Shown here: positions 44,214-51,683 of the stretch, one piece after another
Position numbering within the stretch: position 1 is the stretch's first letter
Layout of the letters: each line of letters opens with the position of its first letter
NCBI RefSeq assembly: GCF_030530745.1
Contig: NZ_JAUMUI010000002.1
Span: forward strand, 91,204-148,734
Reading direction: 5' to 3'
Length of the DNA: 57,531 nt
Origin: Neisseria sp.
Lineage (GTDB): Bacteria; Pseudomonadota; Gammaproteobacteria; Burkholderiales; Neisseriaceae
Program-made: the position numbers and the translations under genes
The notes under the pieces: model-generated
Databases searched by the model: none
The model's input: the letters and a program-made list of their open reading frames with translations, nothing else
Told to the model about the DNA's origin: nothing

Positions 44214-45203
44214 TTATTCGAAACGGGCTTCCCTCTCCATCAGGCGTTCGACCACCTGGCGGGCATCAAGCTCTTTGCGGATAAGCTGGAGCAGCGTTTG
44301 GGTGATGGGCATATCGATTTGGTGGGTGCAGGCGGTGTTGAACACTTCTTCAATGGTGCTTACGCCCTCCGACACATGGCCGATTTCCGTTAACACTTGG
44401 TGCAGCTCTTTGCCTTGCGCCAACCCCAAGCCGACACGCCGGTTGCGTGAAAGGGCTCCTGTGCAGGTGAGGATCAGATCGCCGATGCCTGCCAAGCCCA
44501 TCATGGTTTTGGGCTGCGCACCCATGGCAACGGCCAGACGGGTGATTTCTGCCAGACCGCGCGTTACCAAAGCGGCGCGGGCATTGAGGCCGTAGCCGAG
44601 GCCGTCTGAAAGGCCGGTGGCGATGGCCATGATGTTTTTAACGGCTCCGCCCACCGCCACGCCGACTACGTCTTCGCTGCCGTATAAGCGCAGCACGTTG
44701 GTGTTCAGACGGCCTACCAGCTCTTCCACCCATGCTTTGTTTTCCGATGCGAGCACCACGGCGCACGGCAGCTGCTGCGCCAATTCCTGCGCAAAACTGG
44801 GGCCGGACAGCACGCCGATGTTGGGATTATCCGGCAGCACTTCTTTCACCACTTGAAAGGTGAGCAGGCCGGTATCCTGCTCGAAACCTTTGCAGGCAGC
44901 AAGCACCGGCAGACTGGAAGCGCCGTGTCCGGTCAAAAGCGCCGCACTTTCGCGCAAGCCGGCAACCGAAGTGGCAATAATAACCAACTCCGCCCCCTCC
45001 AGAGCCTCATTTAACTGTGTATGTGCATTCAGGCTTTCGGGCAGCGCAACCCCGGGCAGGTAACGTTTGTTTTCCCGTTGGCTGCTTAAGTTTTCCATAT
45101 GTTCGGCATTGCGCGACCACATAGCAGTTTGATGGCCGTGCAGGGCAAAATGGACAGCGAGCGCAGTTCCCCAAGAGCCTGCGCCCATAACAGTGATTTT
45201 CAT
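44214..45203 (-). CDS. gpsA: Glycerol-3-phosphate dehydrogenase [NAD(P)+]
   Basis: 329 residues. N-terminal Rossmann loop GAGSWGTALAVHFA (residues 7-20), LSGPSFAQELAQ, the catalytic lysine in GGAVKNIMAIATGLSDGLG, and a helical C-domain with GIGDLILTCTG and SRNRRVGLGLAQG. It makes glycerol-3-phosphate for phospholipids. A DUS is read in frame as LSDGLG in a conserved loop. Confidence 0.98.
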   Translation of the reverse strand: MKITVMGAGSWGTALAVHFALHGHQTAMWSRNAEHMENLSSQRENKRYLPGVALPESLNAHTQLNEALEGAELVIIATSVAGLRESAALLTGHGASSLPVLAACKGFEQDTGLLTFQVVKEVLPDNPNIGVLSGPSFAQELAQQLPCAVVLASENKAWVEELVGRLNTNVLRLYGSEDVVGVAVGGAVKNIMAIATGLSDGLGYGLNARAALVTRGLAEITRLAVAMGAQPKTMMGLAGIGDLILTCTGALSRNRRVGLGLAQGKELHQVLTEIGHVSEGVSTIEEVFNTACTHQIDMPITQTLLQLIRKELDARQVVERLMEREARFE

Positions 45204-45337
45204 AAGTGGTTTCTCCGAATCAATGCGCTAACTTTAAAACAATCGCTGCAACGGCGCAAGTTTGCGGAGCAGGTTGCGTTTGCATGTCGGATTCAAAATA
45301 CCTGCGGCCTGTTTGGTGCCTGCCTTGCCGGAATTGA

Positions 45338-45352
45338 TGATAATTATTATAA
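45338..45352 (+). promoter_or_regulatory. Probable Fur box
   Basis: TGATAATTATTATAA matches 14 of 15 positions of the 7-1-7 Fur motif (TGATAAT-N-ATTATCA). It lies ~80 bp before the ferric siderophore ABC genes and ~135 bp upstream of gpsA on the other strand, so iron-dependent repression of the importer is likely. Confidence 0.7.
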
Positions 45353-45430
45353 TTAACCAAACTTGTTCCCTGTTTCAAGAATTCGCCCGGCATACATAAA
45401 CCGGTTCCTCCCCAAAACCGCCCCTATTTC

Positions 45431-46192
45431 ATGTTCCAACTCAACCGCCTTTCTTTTTCGCTGCCCGGGCGCACCCTGCTCCGCGACATCAGCCTGTCTT
45501 TCGAAACCAATCGCGTATACGGCTTAATCGGCCACAACGGTTCGGGAAAATCCACCTTGTTAAAGCTGCTCACCCGCCAAATCAGGCCGTCTGAAGGCAG
45601 CGTGCTGCTCGACAAGCGCCTTATTGAAGACTATTCCGCACGCGAATATGCCCGCCATGTGGCTTATCTGCCGCAATACCTGCCTGCCGCTACCGCGCTG
45701 ACCGGCCGCGAGCTGGTGGCGATGGGGCGTTATGCACGGAGCGGCCTGCTGGGTCGCGGAGCAAACGACAAGGCGGCGGTGGAAGAGGCGTTTGCGCTCA
45801 CCCACACCGAACGCTTTGCCGATCAGATTGTCGACACACTTTCCGGCGGCGAACGCTCGCGCATCTGGCTGGCGATGTGTTTGGCGCAACAGAGCCGCTT
45901 CCTGCTGCTCGACGAGCCGCTGGCGGCCTTGGACATTGCCCACCAAATCGAAGTGATGGCGCTGGTGAACAGTCTCTCGCGCCGTTTGAATCTGGGCGTG
46001 GTGATTGTGATTCACGACATCAATTTGGCGGCGCAGTATTGCGACGAACTGATTGCGCTGAAACAAGGCCGCCTGCTCAAACAAGGCAGGCCGTCTGAAA
46101 TCATGACCGCCGCCGTGCTGAAAGAGATTTACAGCGTTGACATGAACATCATCGCCCATCCGCACAGCGGCCTGCCGGTGGCTTTGCCGTGA
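45431..46192 (+). CDS. Ferric siderophore ABC transporter ATPase (FhuC-like)
   Basis: 253 residues with Walker A GHNGSGKS (34-41), the Q-loop in YLPQYLPA, the signature LSGGERSR and Walker B FLLLDEPLAALD. It is the ATPase for an iron-siderophore importer of the FhuC/FepC family. First gene of an operon behind a Fur-like site, with the next gene overlapping or 11 bp away. Confidence 0.93.
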   Translation: MFQLNRLSFSLPGRTLLRDISLSFETNRVYGLIGHNGSGKSTLLKLLTRQIRPSEGSVLLDKRLIEDYSAREYARHVAYLPQYLPAATALTGRELVAMGRYARSGLLGRGANDKAAVEEAFALTHTERFADQIVDTLSGGERSRIWLAMCLAQQSRFLLLDEPLAALDIAHQIEVMALVNSLSRRLNLGVVIVIHDINLAAQYCDELIALKQGRLLKQGRPSEIMTAAVLKEIYSVDMNIIAHPHSGLPVALP

Positions 46193-46203
46193 AAGGTTTG
46201 ACG

Positions 46204-47094
46204 ATGAAGCGCTTTTTTTCAGACGGCCTGAAAAGTGTAGGGACGGCTTTGGCGGTGTATCTGGCCGTGCTGCCTGCCGCCCATGCCGCGCCGCGCGTGG
46301 CCACCGCCGATTGGTCAACCGCCGAAACCCTGACCGCCATGAAACTGCCGCCGCTGGCCGTGGGCGACAAACGCGCTTACGGCAACTGGGTCAACTATCC
46401 CGTGCTGCCCGTGCAAACGCTGGACTCGGGTTTGCGCTTCCAACCCAACCTGGAACGCCTGCGGCAGCTCAAACCCGATATGTTTGTACAGTCTTCATGG
46501 TTTGCCCATTTGAAACCGCAATTTGCCGCCATCGCGCCGGTGCACGAAATCGACTTCGCCACCGCAGAGGGCACGCAATATGCCCGCACCGTCGCCGCCA
46601 CCCGCGCGCTCGGCAGGCTGGTGAACGCCTCCCCTGCCGCCGAGCAACTGATTGCCGACACCGAACGGCAGCTGGCGCAACATCGGCAAACGCTCGCCCC
46701 CTACCGCACGCGCCCGCTGGCCATCGTTCAGTTTGTCGATACACGCCACCTGCGCATCTACGGGCGCACGTCGATGTATCAGGCGGTGTTGGACAAACTG
46801 AACCTGCGCAACGCTTGGCAGGGCGAATCCAACAACTGGGGCTTTGCCAACATCACGCCGGCCAAACTGGCCGAACTGCCGCCCGATACGCTGCTGCTGG
46901 TGGTGAAGCCGCATCCGGCCAATGTGCATTCCGGCTTGGAAAAAAGCGCATTGTGGCAGCGGCTGCCGTTTGCGCAGCCTGCCAACCGCCGCGTGCTGCC
47001 GCCGTCGTGGAGCTACGGCGCATTACCGTCGATGCAGCATTTCGCGCGACAACTTGCACGCGCGCTGCCGTCTGAAAAGGAAGCGGCATGGTAG
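46204..47094 (+). CDS. Ferric siderophore-binding protein (FhuD-like)
   Basis: 296 residues from ATG 46204 (AAAGG upstream); a GTG at 46189 overlapping the fhuC-like stop is the alternative. A signal peptide ends near AAHAAPRVAT. A periplasmic binding protein fold of the helical-backbone FhuD type follows: DWSTAETLTAMKLPPLAVGD and NNWGFANITPAKLAELPPDT. It captures a ferric siderophore, probably hydroxamate by analogy. The signal peptide is partly encoded by a DUS (FFSDGLK). Confidence 0.88.
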   Translation: MKRFFSDGLKSVGTALAVYLAVLPAAHAAPRVATADWSTAETLTAMKLPPLAVGDKRAYGNWVNYPVLPVQTLDSGLRFQPNLERLRQLKPDMFVQSSWFAHLKPQFAAIAPVHEIDFATAEGTQYARTVAATRALGRLVNASPAAEQLIADTERQLAQHRQTLAPYRTRPLAIVQFVDTRHLRIYGRTSMYQAVLDKLNLRNAWQGESNNWGFANITPAKLAELPPDTLLLVVKPHPANVHSGLEKSALWQRLPFAQPANRRVLPPSWSYGALPSMQHFARQLARALPSEKEAAW

Positions 47095-49064
47095 GGCAAA
47101 CGGTTTTTTTCAGACGGCCAGTGTGGGCGTTGATGATGATATTGGCCGCTTTAGCCTTGCTGTCGGGCTTGTGGATTCTCAAGCTGCAATGGATTTGGCC
47201 GTGGCCGCAGCTGTTTGCCTCGTCCGACACGCTGCCGCTTGATGCGCTGGCTGTGCAGCAAAACACCCTGCCGCGCATGGCGATGGCGGTATTGGCGGGC
47301 GGCGGTTTGGCGACGGCCACCATGCTGATGCAGCAGGTGCTGCGCAATCCGCTGGCGGCCGACAGTACGCTGGCGGTGGCAGGCGGCGCGCAACTGGCGC
47401 TGCTAACCGCCGGCGTGTTTTTCCCGCCCTTATTGCTGCACGGCACGTTCAGCGTGGCCTTTGCCGGTGCGGCGGCGGCGCTCGCGGCGGTACTGGCTTT
47501 GTCGGCACGGCGCGAAATGATGCCGGTTACGGTGGTATTGGCCGGTTTGGTAATGAGCCTGTATCTCGGCTCCGTCAGCGGCATGATTACGCTGTTTTAC
47601 GGTGAAGAGGCGCGCGCGGTAATGCAGTGGGGCAGCGGTTCGCTGGTGCAGGACAGCTGGCACGACAGCCTCGGCCTGCTGTGGCGGCTGGCGGTGGCGG
47701 GCGCGGTGTCGGCCTTGTTGCTGAAGCCTTTGAACATCATGAGTTTGAGCGACGATCAAGCCGCTGCGCTGGGCGTGCCCGTGAAAGCCGTGCGCACCGC
47801 CGCATTGGCTTTGGCGGCGTTTGTGTGCGCCACTGTGGTCGGCATGGTGGGCATGATGGGATTCGTGGGACTGGCAGCGGCCGCTGCGGTGCGGCAGGCC
47901 GGCGTGCGCACGCTGGCTGCCCGTTTGGCCGCATCGTTTGCGGCAGGCGGCCTGATGCTGTTGGTAACCGATAATGCGCTGGTGCTGCTGGAACACTACC
48001 GCGGCATCGCCCTGCCCGCCGGTGCGCTAACCGCCTTAATCGGCGCGCCGCTGCTATTGTGGCTGATGGCGCGTATGCCCGCCCGCCCTGCGTTTCAGAC
48101 GGCCTCAGGCGGTAAAACCGCCGCGCTGCGCGCTTCGCCGTGGCTGCGTTATTCGCCCGTTCTGCTGTTGCCTGTGGGCGCACTCGCGCTGTTGGCAGGC
48201 AACGGCGAACACGGCTGGCATCTCGACACCGACCCCGCCGTGTGGGCGCTGCGTTATCCGCGCCTGCTGCTGGCGGCCGGCTGCGGCATGATGCTGGCCA
48301 CGGTGGGCGTGCTGTTGCAGCGTTTGGCGCAAAACCCGATGGCCAGCCCGGAATTGCTGGGCATCAGTTCCGCCACCGCTTTGGGCGCGATGACGGCGGT
48401 GATGATATTCGGCGTTACCTCGGGCAGCGCGCTGTTTTGGCTGGCCGGCGGCGCGGCGGCTTTGCTGGCCTTAGGCTTGATGATGTGGTTCAACCGCAAA
48501 AACGGCCTGCAACCCGAAAAAGTGCTGCTCACCGGCATGGCGCTGGCGGCCTTGAGCGATGCCGCCATCCGCACTTGGTCGGCCATGGGCGACTACCGCA
48601 CCCAGCAGCTCTTAATCTGGCTTTCCGGCTCCACCTACCACACCACGCCGCTGCTGTCGGCGGCGGTGGCCGCGCTGGCCTGCCTGCTGCTGGTTGCGGT
48701 GCTGCCGCTGGCCAAATGGCTGGCGCTCTTGAGTTTGGACAGCGTGGTGGCGCAATCGGCCGGACTGAACGTGAAACGTGCGCGGCTGGTGCTGATTCTG
48801 TTGAGCGCGGTGCTCACCGCCGCCGCCACGCTGATGGTCGGCCCGCTGAGTTTCACCGGCCTGCTCGCGCCGCACTTGGCCGCCATGCTCGGTGCGCGGC
48901 TGCCCAAACAGCAATTGCTGTACGGCGCGCTGTTGGGCGCGTTGATGATGGCGCTGGCCGACTGGCTGGGGCGGCAGCTGGCCTTCCCCTACGAAATCCC
49001 CGCCGGCCTGATGGCCACCCTGATCGGCGGCGCGTATTTTATGGTGTTGGTGAGAAAGCTGTAA
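47088..49064 (+). CDS. Fused ferric siderophore permease (FhuB-like)
   Basis: 658 residues made of two homologous FecCD-type halves (~1-330 and ~340-658), each with about ten membrane helices, as in E. coli FhuB. Each half has RMAMAVLAGGGLATATMLMQ or YPRLLLAAGCGMMLATVGVL and the EAA-like loop. It overlaps the binding-protein gene by 7 bp. The fused permease supports the FhuCDB call. DUS are read as FFRRPV near the start and FQTASGG in the linker between halves. Confidence 0.93.
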   Translation: MVGQTVFFRRPVWALMMILAALALLSGLWILKLQWIWPWPQLFASSDTLPLDALAVQQNTLPRMAMAVLAGGGLATATMLMQQVLRNPLAADSTLAVAGGAQLALLTAGVFFPPLLLHGTFSVAFAGAAAALAAVLALSARREMMPVTVVLAGLVMSLYLGSVSGMITLFYGEEARAVMQWGSGSLVQDSWHDSLGLLWRLAVAGAVSALLLKPLNIMSLSDDQAAALGVPVKAVRTAALALAAFVCATVVGMVGMMGFVGLAAAAAVRQAGVRTLAARLAASFAAGGLMLLVTDNALVLLEHYRGIALPAGALTALIGAPLLLWLMARMPARPAFQTASGGKTAALRASPWLRYSPVLLLPVGALALLAGNGEHGWHLDTDPAVWALRYPRLLLAAGCGMMLATVGVLLQRLAQNPMASPELLGISSATALGAMTAVMIFGVTSGSALFWLAGGAAALLALGLMMWFNRKNGLQPEKVLLTGMALAALSDAAIRTWSAMGDYRTQQLLIWLSGSTYHTTPLLSAAVAALACLLLVAVLPLAKWLALLSLDSVVAQSAGLNVKRARLVLILLSAVLTAAATLMVGPLSFTGLLAPHLAAMLGARLPKQQLLYGALLGALMMALADWLGRQLAFPYEIPAGLMATLIGGAYFMVLVRKL

Positions 49065-49074
49065 GAAACGGCAA

Positions 49075-49103
49075 AGGCCGTCTGAAAACCTTTCAGACGG
49101 CCT
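49075..49103. terminator. DUS-pair hairpin after fhuB-like gene
   Basis: AGGCCGTCTGAAA and inverse TTTCAGACGGCCT with a three-base loop, 11 bp past the permease stop; it faces the convergent SMR gene too. Confidence 0.82.
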
Positions 49104-49127
49104 CAACAGATGCAGCCGAACCAGTGC

Positions 49128-49457
49128 TTAATGTCCACCCATGTTGGAAAACAGGTTCAACACCAGCACACCCGCCAAGATCAGCGTAATGCCGATGATG
49201 CCGCCCGCATCGACTTTCTGGCCGAAAAACACCACGCTCACCGCCGCCGTCAACACCAGCCCCACGCCTGCCCACACGGCATAGGCCGTGCCCAGCGGCA
49301 TGGTTTTCAAGGCAAGGGAAAGAAAATAAAACGCCAGCCCGAAGCCCAGCAACACGCCAAGCGACGGCCACAGCTTGCTGAAACCGCTGCTGAGTTTGAG
49401 CATGGTCGAGCCGAACACTTCGCTCACGATGGCCAAAGCCAAAAACAGCCAGTGCAT
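49128..49457 (-). CDS. Small multidrug resistance (SMR) family transporter
   Basis: 109 residues, four membrane helices. The essential Glu is E13 (VSEVFGSTML), with Y59 and W62 in GTAYAVWAGVG as in EmrE. It exports quaternary cations as a dimer. It resembles EmrE/QacE more than the guanidinium exporters (SugE/Gdx), but that split is not certain by eye. Single gene inside the iron island, opposite in direction. Confidence 0.92.
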   Translation of the reverse strand: MHWLFLALAIVSEVFGSTMLKLSSGFSKLWPSLGVLLGFGLAFYFLSLALKTMPLGTAYAVWAGVGLVLTAAVSVVFFGQKVDAGGIIGITLILAGVLVLNLFSNMGGH

Positions 49458-49610
49458 AACGATGCCTTATCTTTAAAAAACGGAAAGCTGATTGTAGCAA
49501 CAGGCTAAACATTTGTGCAGGCTTGTTTTTCAGATTTTCTATGCGCAAGCCGCCCGTTGTTTTCAGACGGCCTGAACAGCAGGATCCGGCAACAGTGCAT
49601 TGATTGGGCA

Positions 49611-49679
49611 GTAGGTCGGGCATTTATGCCCGACATAACCCGAATCCAAGTAAAAGTCGGGCATAAATGCCCGACCTAC
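49611..49679. repeat. REP-like palindromic element
   Basis: GTAGGTCGGGCATTTATGCC at 49611 is inverted at the other end (GGCATAAATGCCCGACCTAC), 24-bp arms with a 21-bp loop; each arm is itself partly palindromic (GGGCATTTATGCCC). The GTAGGTCGGGCA word is typical of REP-like repeats in many bacteria. It lies upstream of the ABC exporter. Confidence 0.75.
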
Positions 49680-49746
49680 CGCTTTCAGGCCGTCTGAAAA
49701 GCAGACTGACAACTTTTTGACCACCAATCAACCATAAACACACACC

Positions 49747-51393
49747 ATGTCCATCTTCCACATTATCTGCCGCAGCCACCGCAAACCGTTTCTGCTGATG
49801 CTGCTGTTCACCTTATTATCGGGCGCGCTCGGCATCGGCGTGCTGGCCTTTATCAACGGCCGCCTGCTGCAAGGCGGCACCGACGGTGGCGCGGCAGTGT
49901 GGCAGTTTGCCCTGCTGGTGCTGTTTTATTTTGCCGCCGCCACGTTTTCGCAAATCAAACTCTCGCAAATCGGCCACAGCTTTATCTGCACTATGCAGGT
50001 GCAGCTGGTGAAACAGATTATGGACGCGGGCGGAGAAGCCTTGCAGCAGGCGGGCAAGGCCAGAATTCTGGCGGCTTTGTCCAACGACATCCGCACCTTA
50101 TCAATATCGTTTACCCGTCTGCCGGAACTGGTTCAGGGCGTGCTGTTTGCCGCCTCATGCAGTTTTTACCTGCTGTGGCTATCGCCCGAACTGTTTGCCG
50201 TTACCGCACTGATACTGGCGGTGATGGTTGCCGTCAGCCATTTTATCGTGCGCCTGCACTACCGTTATTTCCGCCAAATGCGCGATGCCGAAGACGGCCT
50301 CTACCGCCATTACGAAACCGTGCTCGACGGCCACAAAGAACTCTCCCTCAACCGCTACCGCGCCGAACGCTTTTTCAGGAGCGAATTCAACCCTGAAGCC
50401 GAACGCAGGCGCAGTTTCCACGTCCGCGCCGATGCTTATCATCTGCTCGCCGTCAACTGGGGCAACAGCATCATGCTGGCAGCGGTGGGCGTGGTGTTTT
50501 ACCTGTCGGCCTATCACCAATGGGCGAGCCTGGCCGACGCCGCCACCGTGAGCATGACGGTTTTGTTTATGCGCGGCCCGCTCACCGCCGCCATCGGCGC
50601 GTTTCCCGTGCTGCTGCAAAGCCAAGTGGCCTTGCAGGCGCTGGCACGGCTGCAACTGCCCGAACACCGCAGCGGCTTCCACGACGGCGCCGCCCTGCCC
50701 GACAACTGGCAGACCATACGCCTGGAAAACATCCGCTACACCCACCCCGCCCAAGGCGGCCAAACCTTCGCTCTCGAACCGCTCAACCTCACGCTCAAAC
50801 GTGGCGAAACCGTGTTTCTCATCGGCGCCAACGGCTCGGGAAAATCCACGCTGGCTATGGTGCTCTGCGGACTTTATCCGCCCGCCGGCGGCAGAATCTA
50901 TGTGGACAACATCGAAATCACCGCCGCCAACCGCAGCGCCTACCGCCAGCTGTTTTCCTCTGTGTTCACCGATTTTCACCTGTTCGAACAGCTCACCGAC
51001 GGCATGGGGCAAGACGTTTCAGACGGCCTGATTGCCGACTGGCTCAAGCATTTGCAGCTTGACGGCAAAGCCAAAATCAAAGCCGGCCGTATCCTCAACA
51101 GCAAGCTTTCGCAAGGCCAGAAGAAGCGCCTCGCCCTGCTGGCCGCCGCACTAGAACAGCGCAGCATCCTAATTTTAGACGAATGGGCGGCCGACCAAGA
51201 CCCGCAGTTCCGCCGCACGTTTTACGAACAACTGCTGCCGCTGCTCAAAGAGAGCGGCTACACCGTGTTTGCCATCAGCCACGACGACAAATATTTCCAC
51301 CATGCCGACCGCATCCTGTCGATGAAACACGGCGTGTTGAGCGAATACGGCGCAGAAGAAGCCGTGCGGGTGGCCGATGAACACAGCCGCTGA
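49747..51393 (+). CDS. Cyclic peptide/siderophore-type ABC exporter (YojI/PvdE family)
   Basis: 548 residues: six membrane helices (~1-310) fused to an ATPase with Walker A GANGSGKS (~360), a variant signature LSQGQKKR, Walker B SILILDEWAADQDP and H-loop ISHDD. The DEWAADQDP wording marks the YojI/PvdE cyclic peptide transporter family, which secretes siderophores (pyoverdine precursor) or microcins. It lies next to a TonB-dependent receptor and siderophore importer, so export or recycling of an iron ligand is a fair inference. No siderophore synthesis genes are in the window. Confidence 0.86.
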   Translation: MSIFHIICRSHRKPFLLMLLFTLLSGALGIGVLAFINGRLLQGGTDGGAAVWQFALLVLFYFAAATFSQIKLSQIGHSFICTMQVQLVKQIMDAGGEALQQAGKARILAALSNDIRTLSISFTRLPELVQGVLFAASCSFYLLWLSPELFAVTALILAVMVAVSHFIVRLHYRYFRQMRDAEDGLYRHYETVLDGHKELSLNRYRAERFFRSEFNPEAERRRSFHVRADAYHLLAVNWGNSIMLAAVGVVFYLSAYHQWASLADAATVSMTVLFMRGPLTAAIGAFPVLLQSQVALQALARLQLPEHRSGFHDGAALPDNWQTIRLENIRYTHPAQGGQTFALEPLNLTLKRGETVFLIGANGSGKSTLAMVLCGLYPPAGGRIYVDNIEITAANRSAYRQLFSSVFTDFHLFEQLTDGMGQDVSDGLIADWLKHLQLDGKAKIKAGRILNSKLSQGQKKRLALLAAALEQRSILILDEWAADQDPQFRRTFYEQLLPLLKESGYTVFAISHDDKYFHHADRILSMKHGVLSEYGAEEAVRVADEHSR

Positions 51394-51683
51394 AGCCTGC
51401 CGCCGGCACCCCGGCCGTGCCGCCCGTGGCCGCTTTTTCAGACGGCCCGGCAGTTTCTGTAATGATTAAAAATTGTTTCCTGTTTTACAATAAAAACAAT
51501 AACAAAAATTCGTATCAAACAAACAACAAAAATAAAGAAATATTGTCATATTATTTCTGTTTTTACAACATATGAAACAAAATGTGCCACAAACAGCCTA
51601 TAATCCGCACCGCCAGGCCGTCTGAAAACAATAAAGGCTTTCAGACGGCCTCTTCCCGCATAACCATCCGAAAGACAAACACG
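51394..51683. promoter_or_regulatory. Upstream region of the TonB receptor
   Basis: 290 bp. The first 60 carry a half DUS; 51455-51600 is very AT-rich and likely holds the receptor promoter. Runs such as GATTAAAAATTGTTT resemble a degenerate Fur site but are not convincing. A DUS pair (51615-51651) just before the start would form a hairpin in the leader, which could reduce translation or transcription. Confidence 0.45.

Noticed and set aside
48140-49189. 349-residue plus-strand ORF inside the FhuB-like gene
   Set aside because: Arg/Gly-rich alternate frame of a GC-rich membrane protein gene.
49093-49623. 176-residue minus-strand ORF overlapping the SMR gene
   Set aside because: The SMR frame has the essential Glu and family length; this is an alternate frame including the DUS region.
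51455-51530. Fur box before the TonB receptor
   Set aside because: The region is AT-rich and any 15-base match is poor; no symmetric 7-1-7 motif was found.
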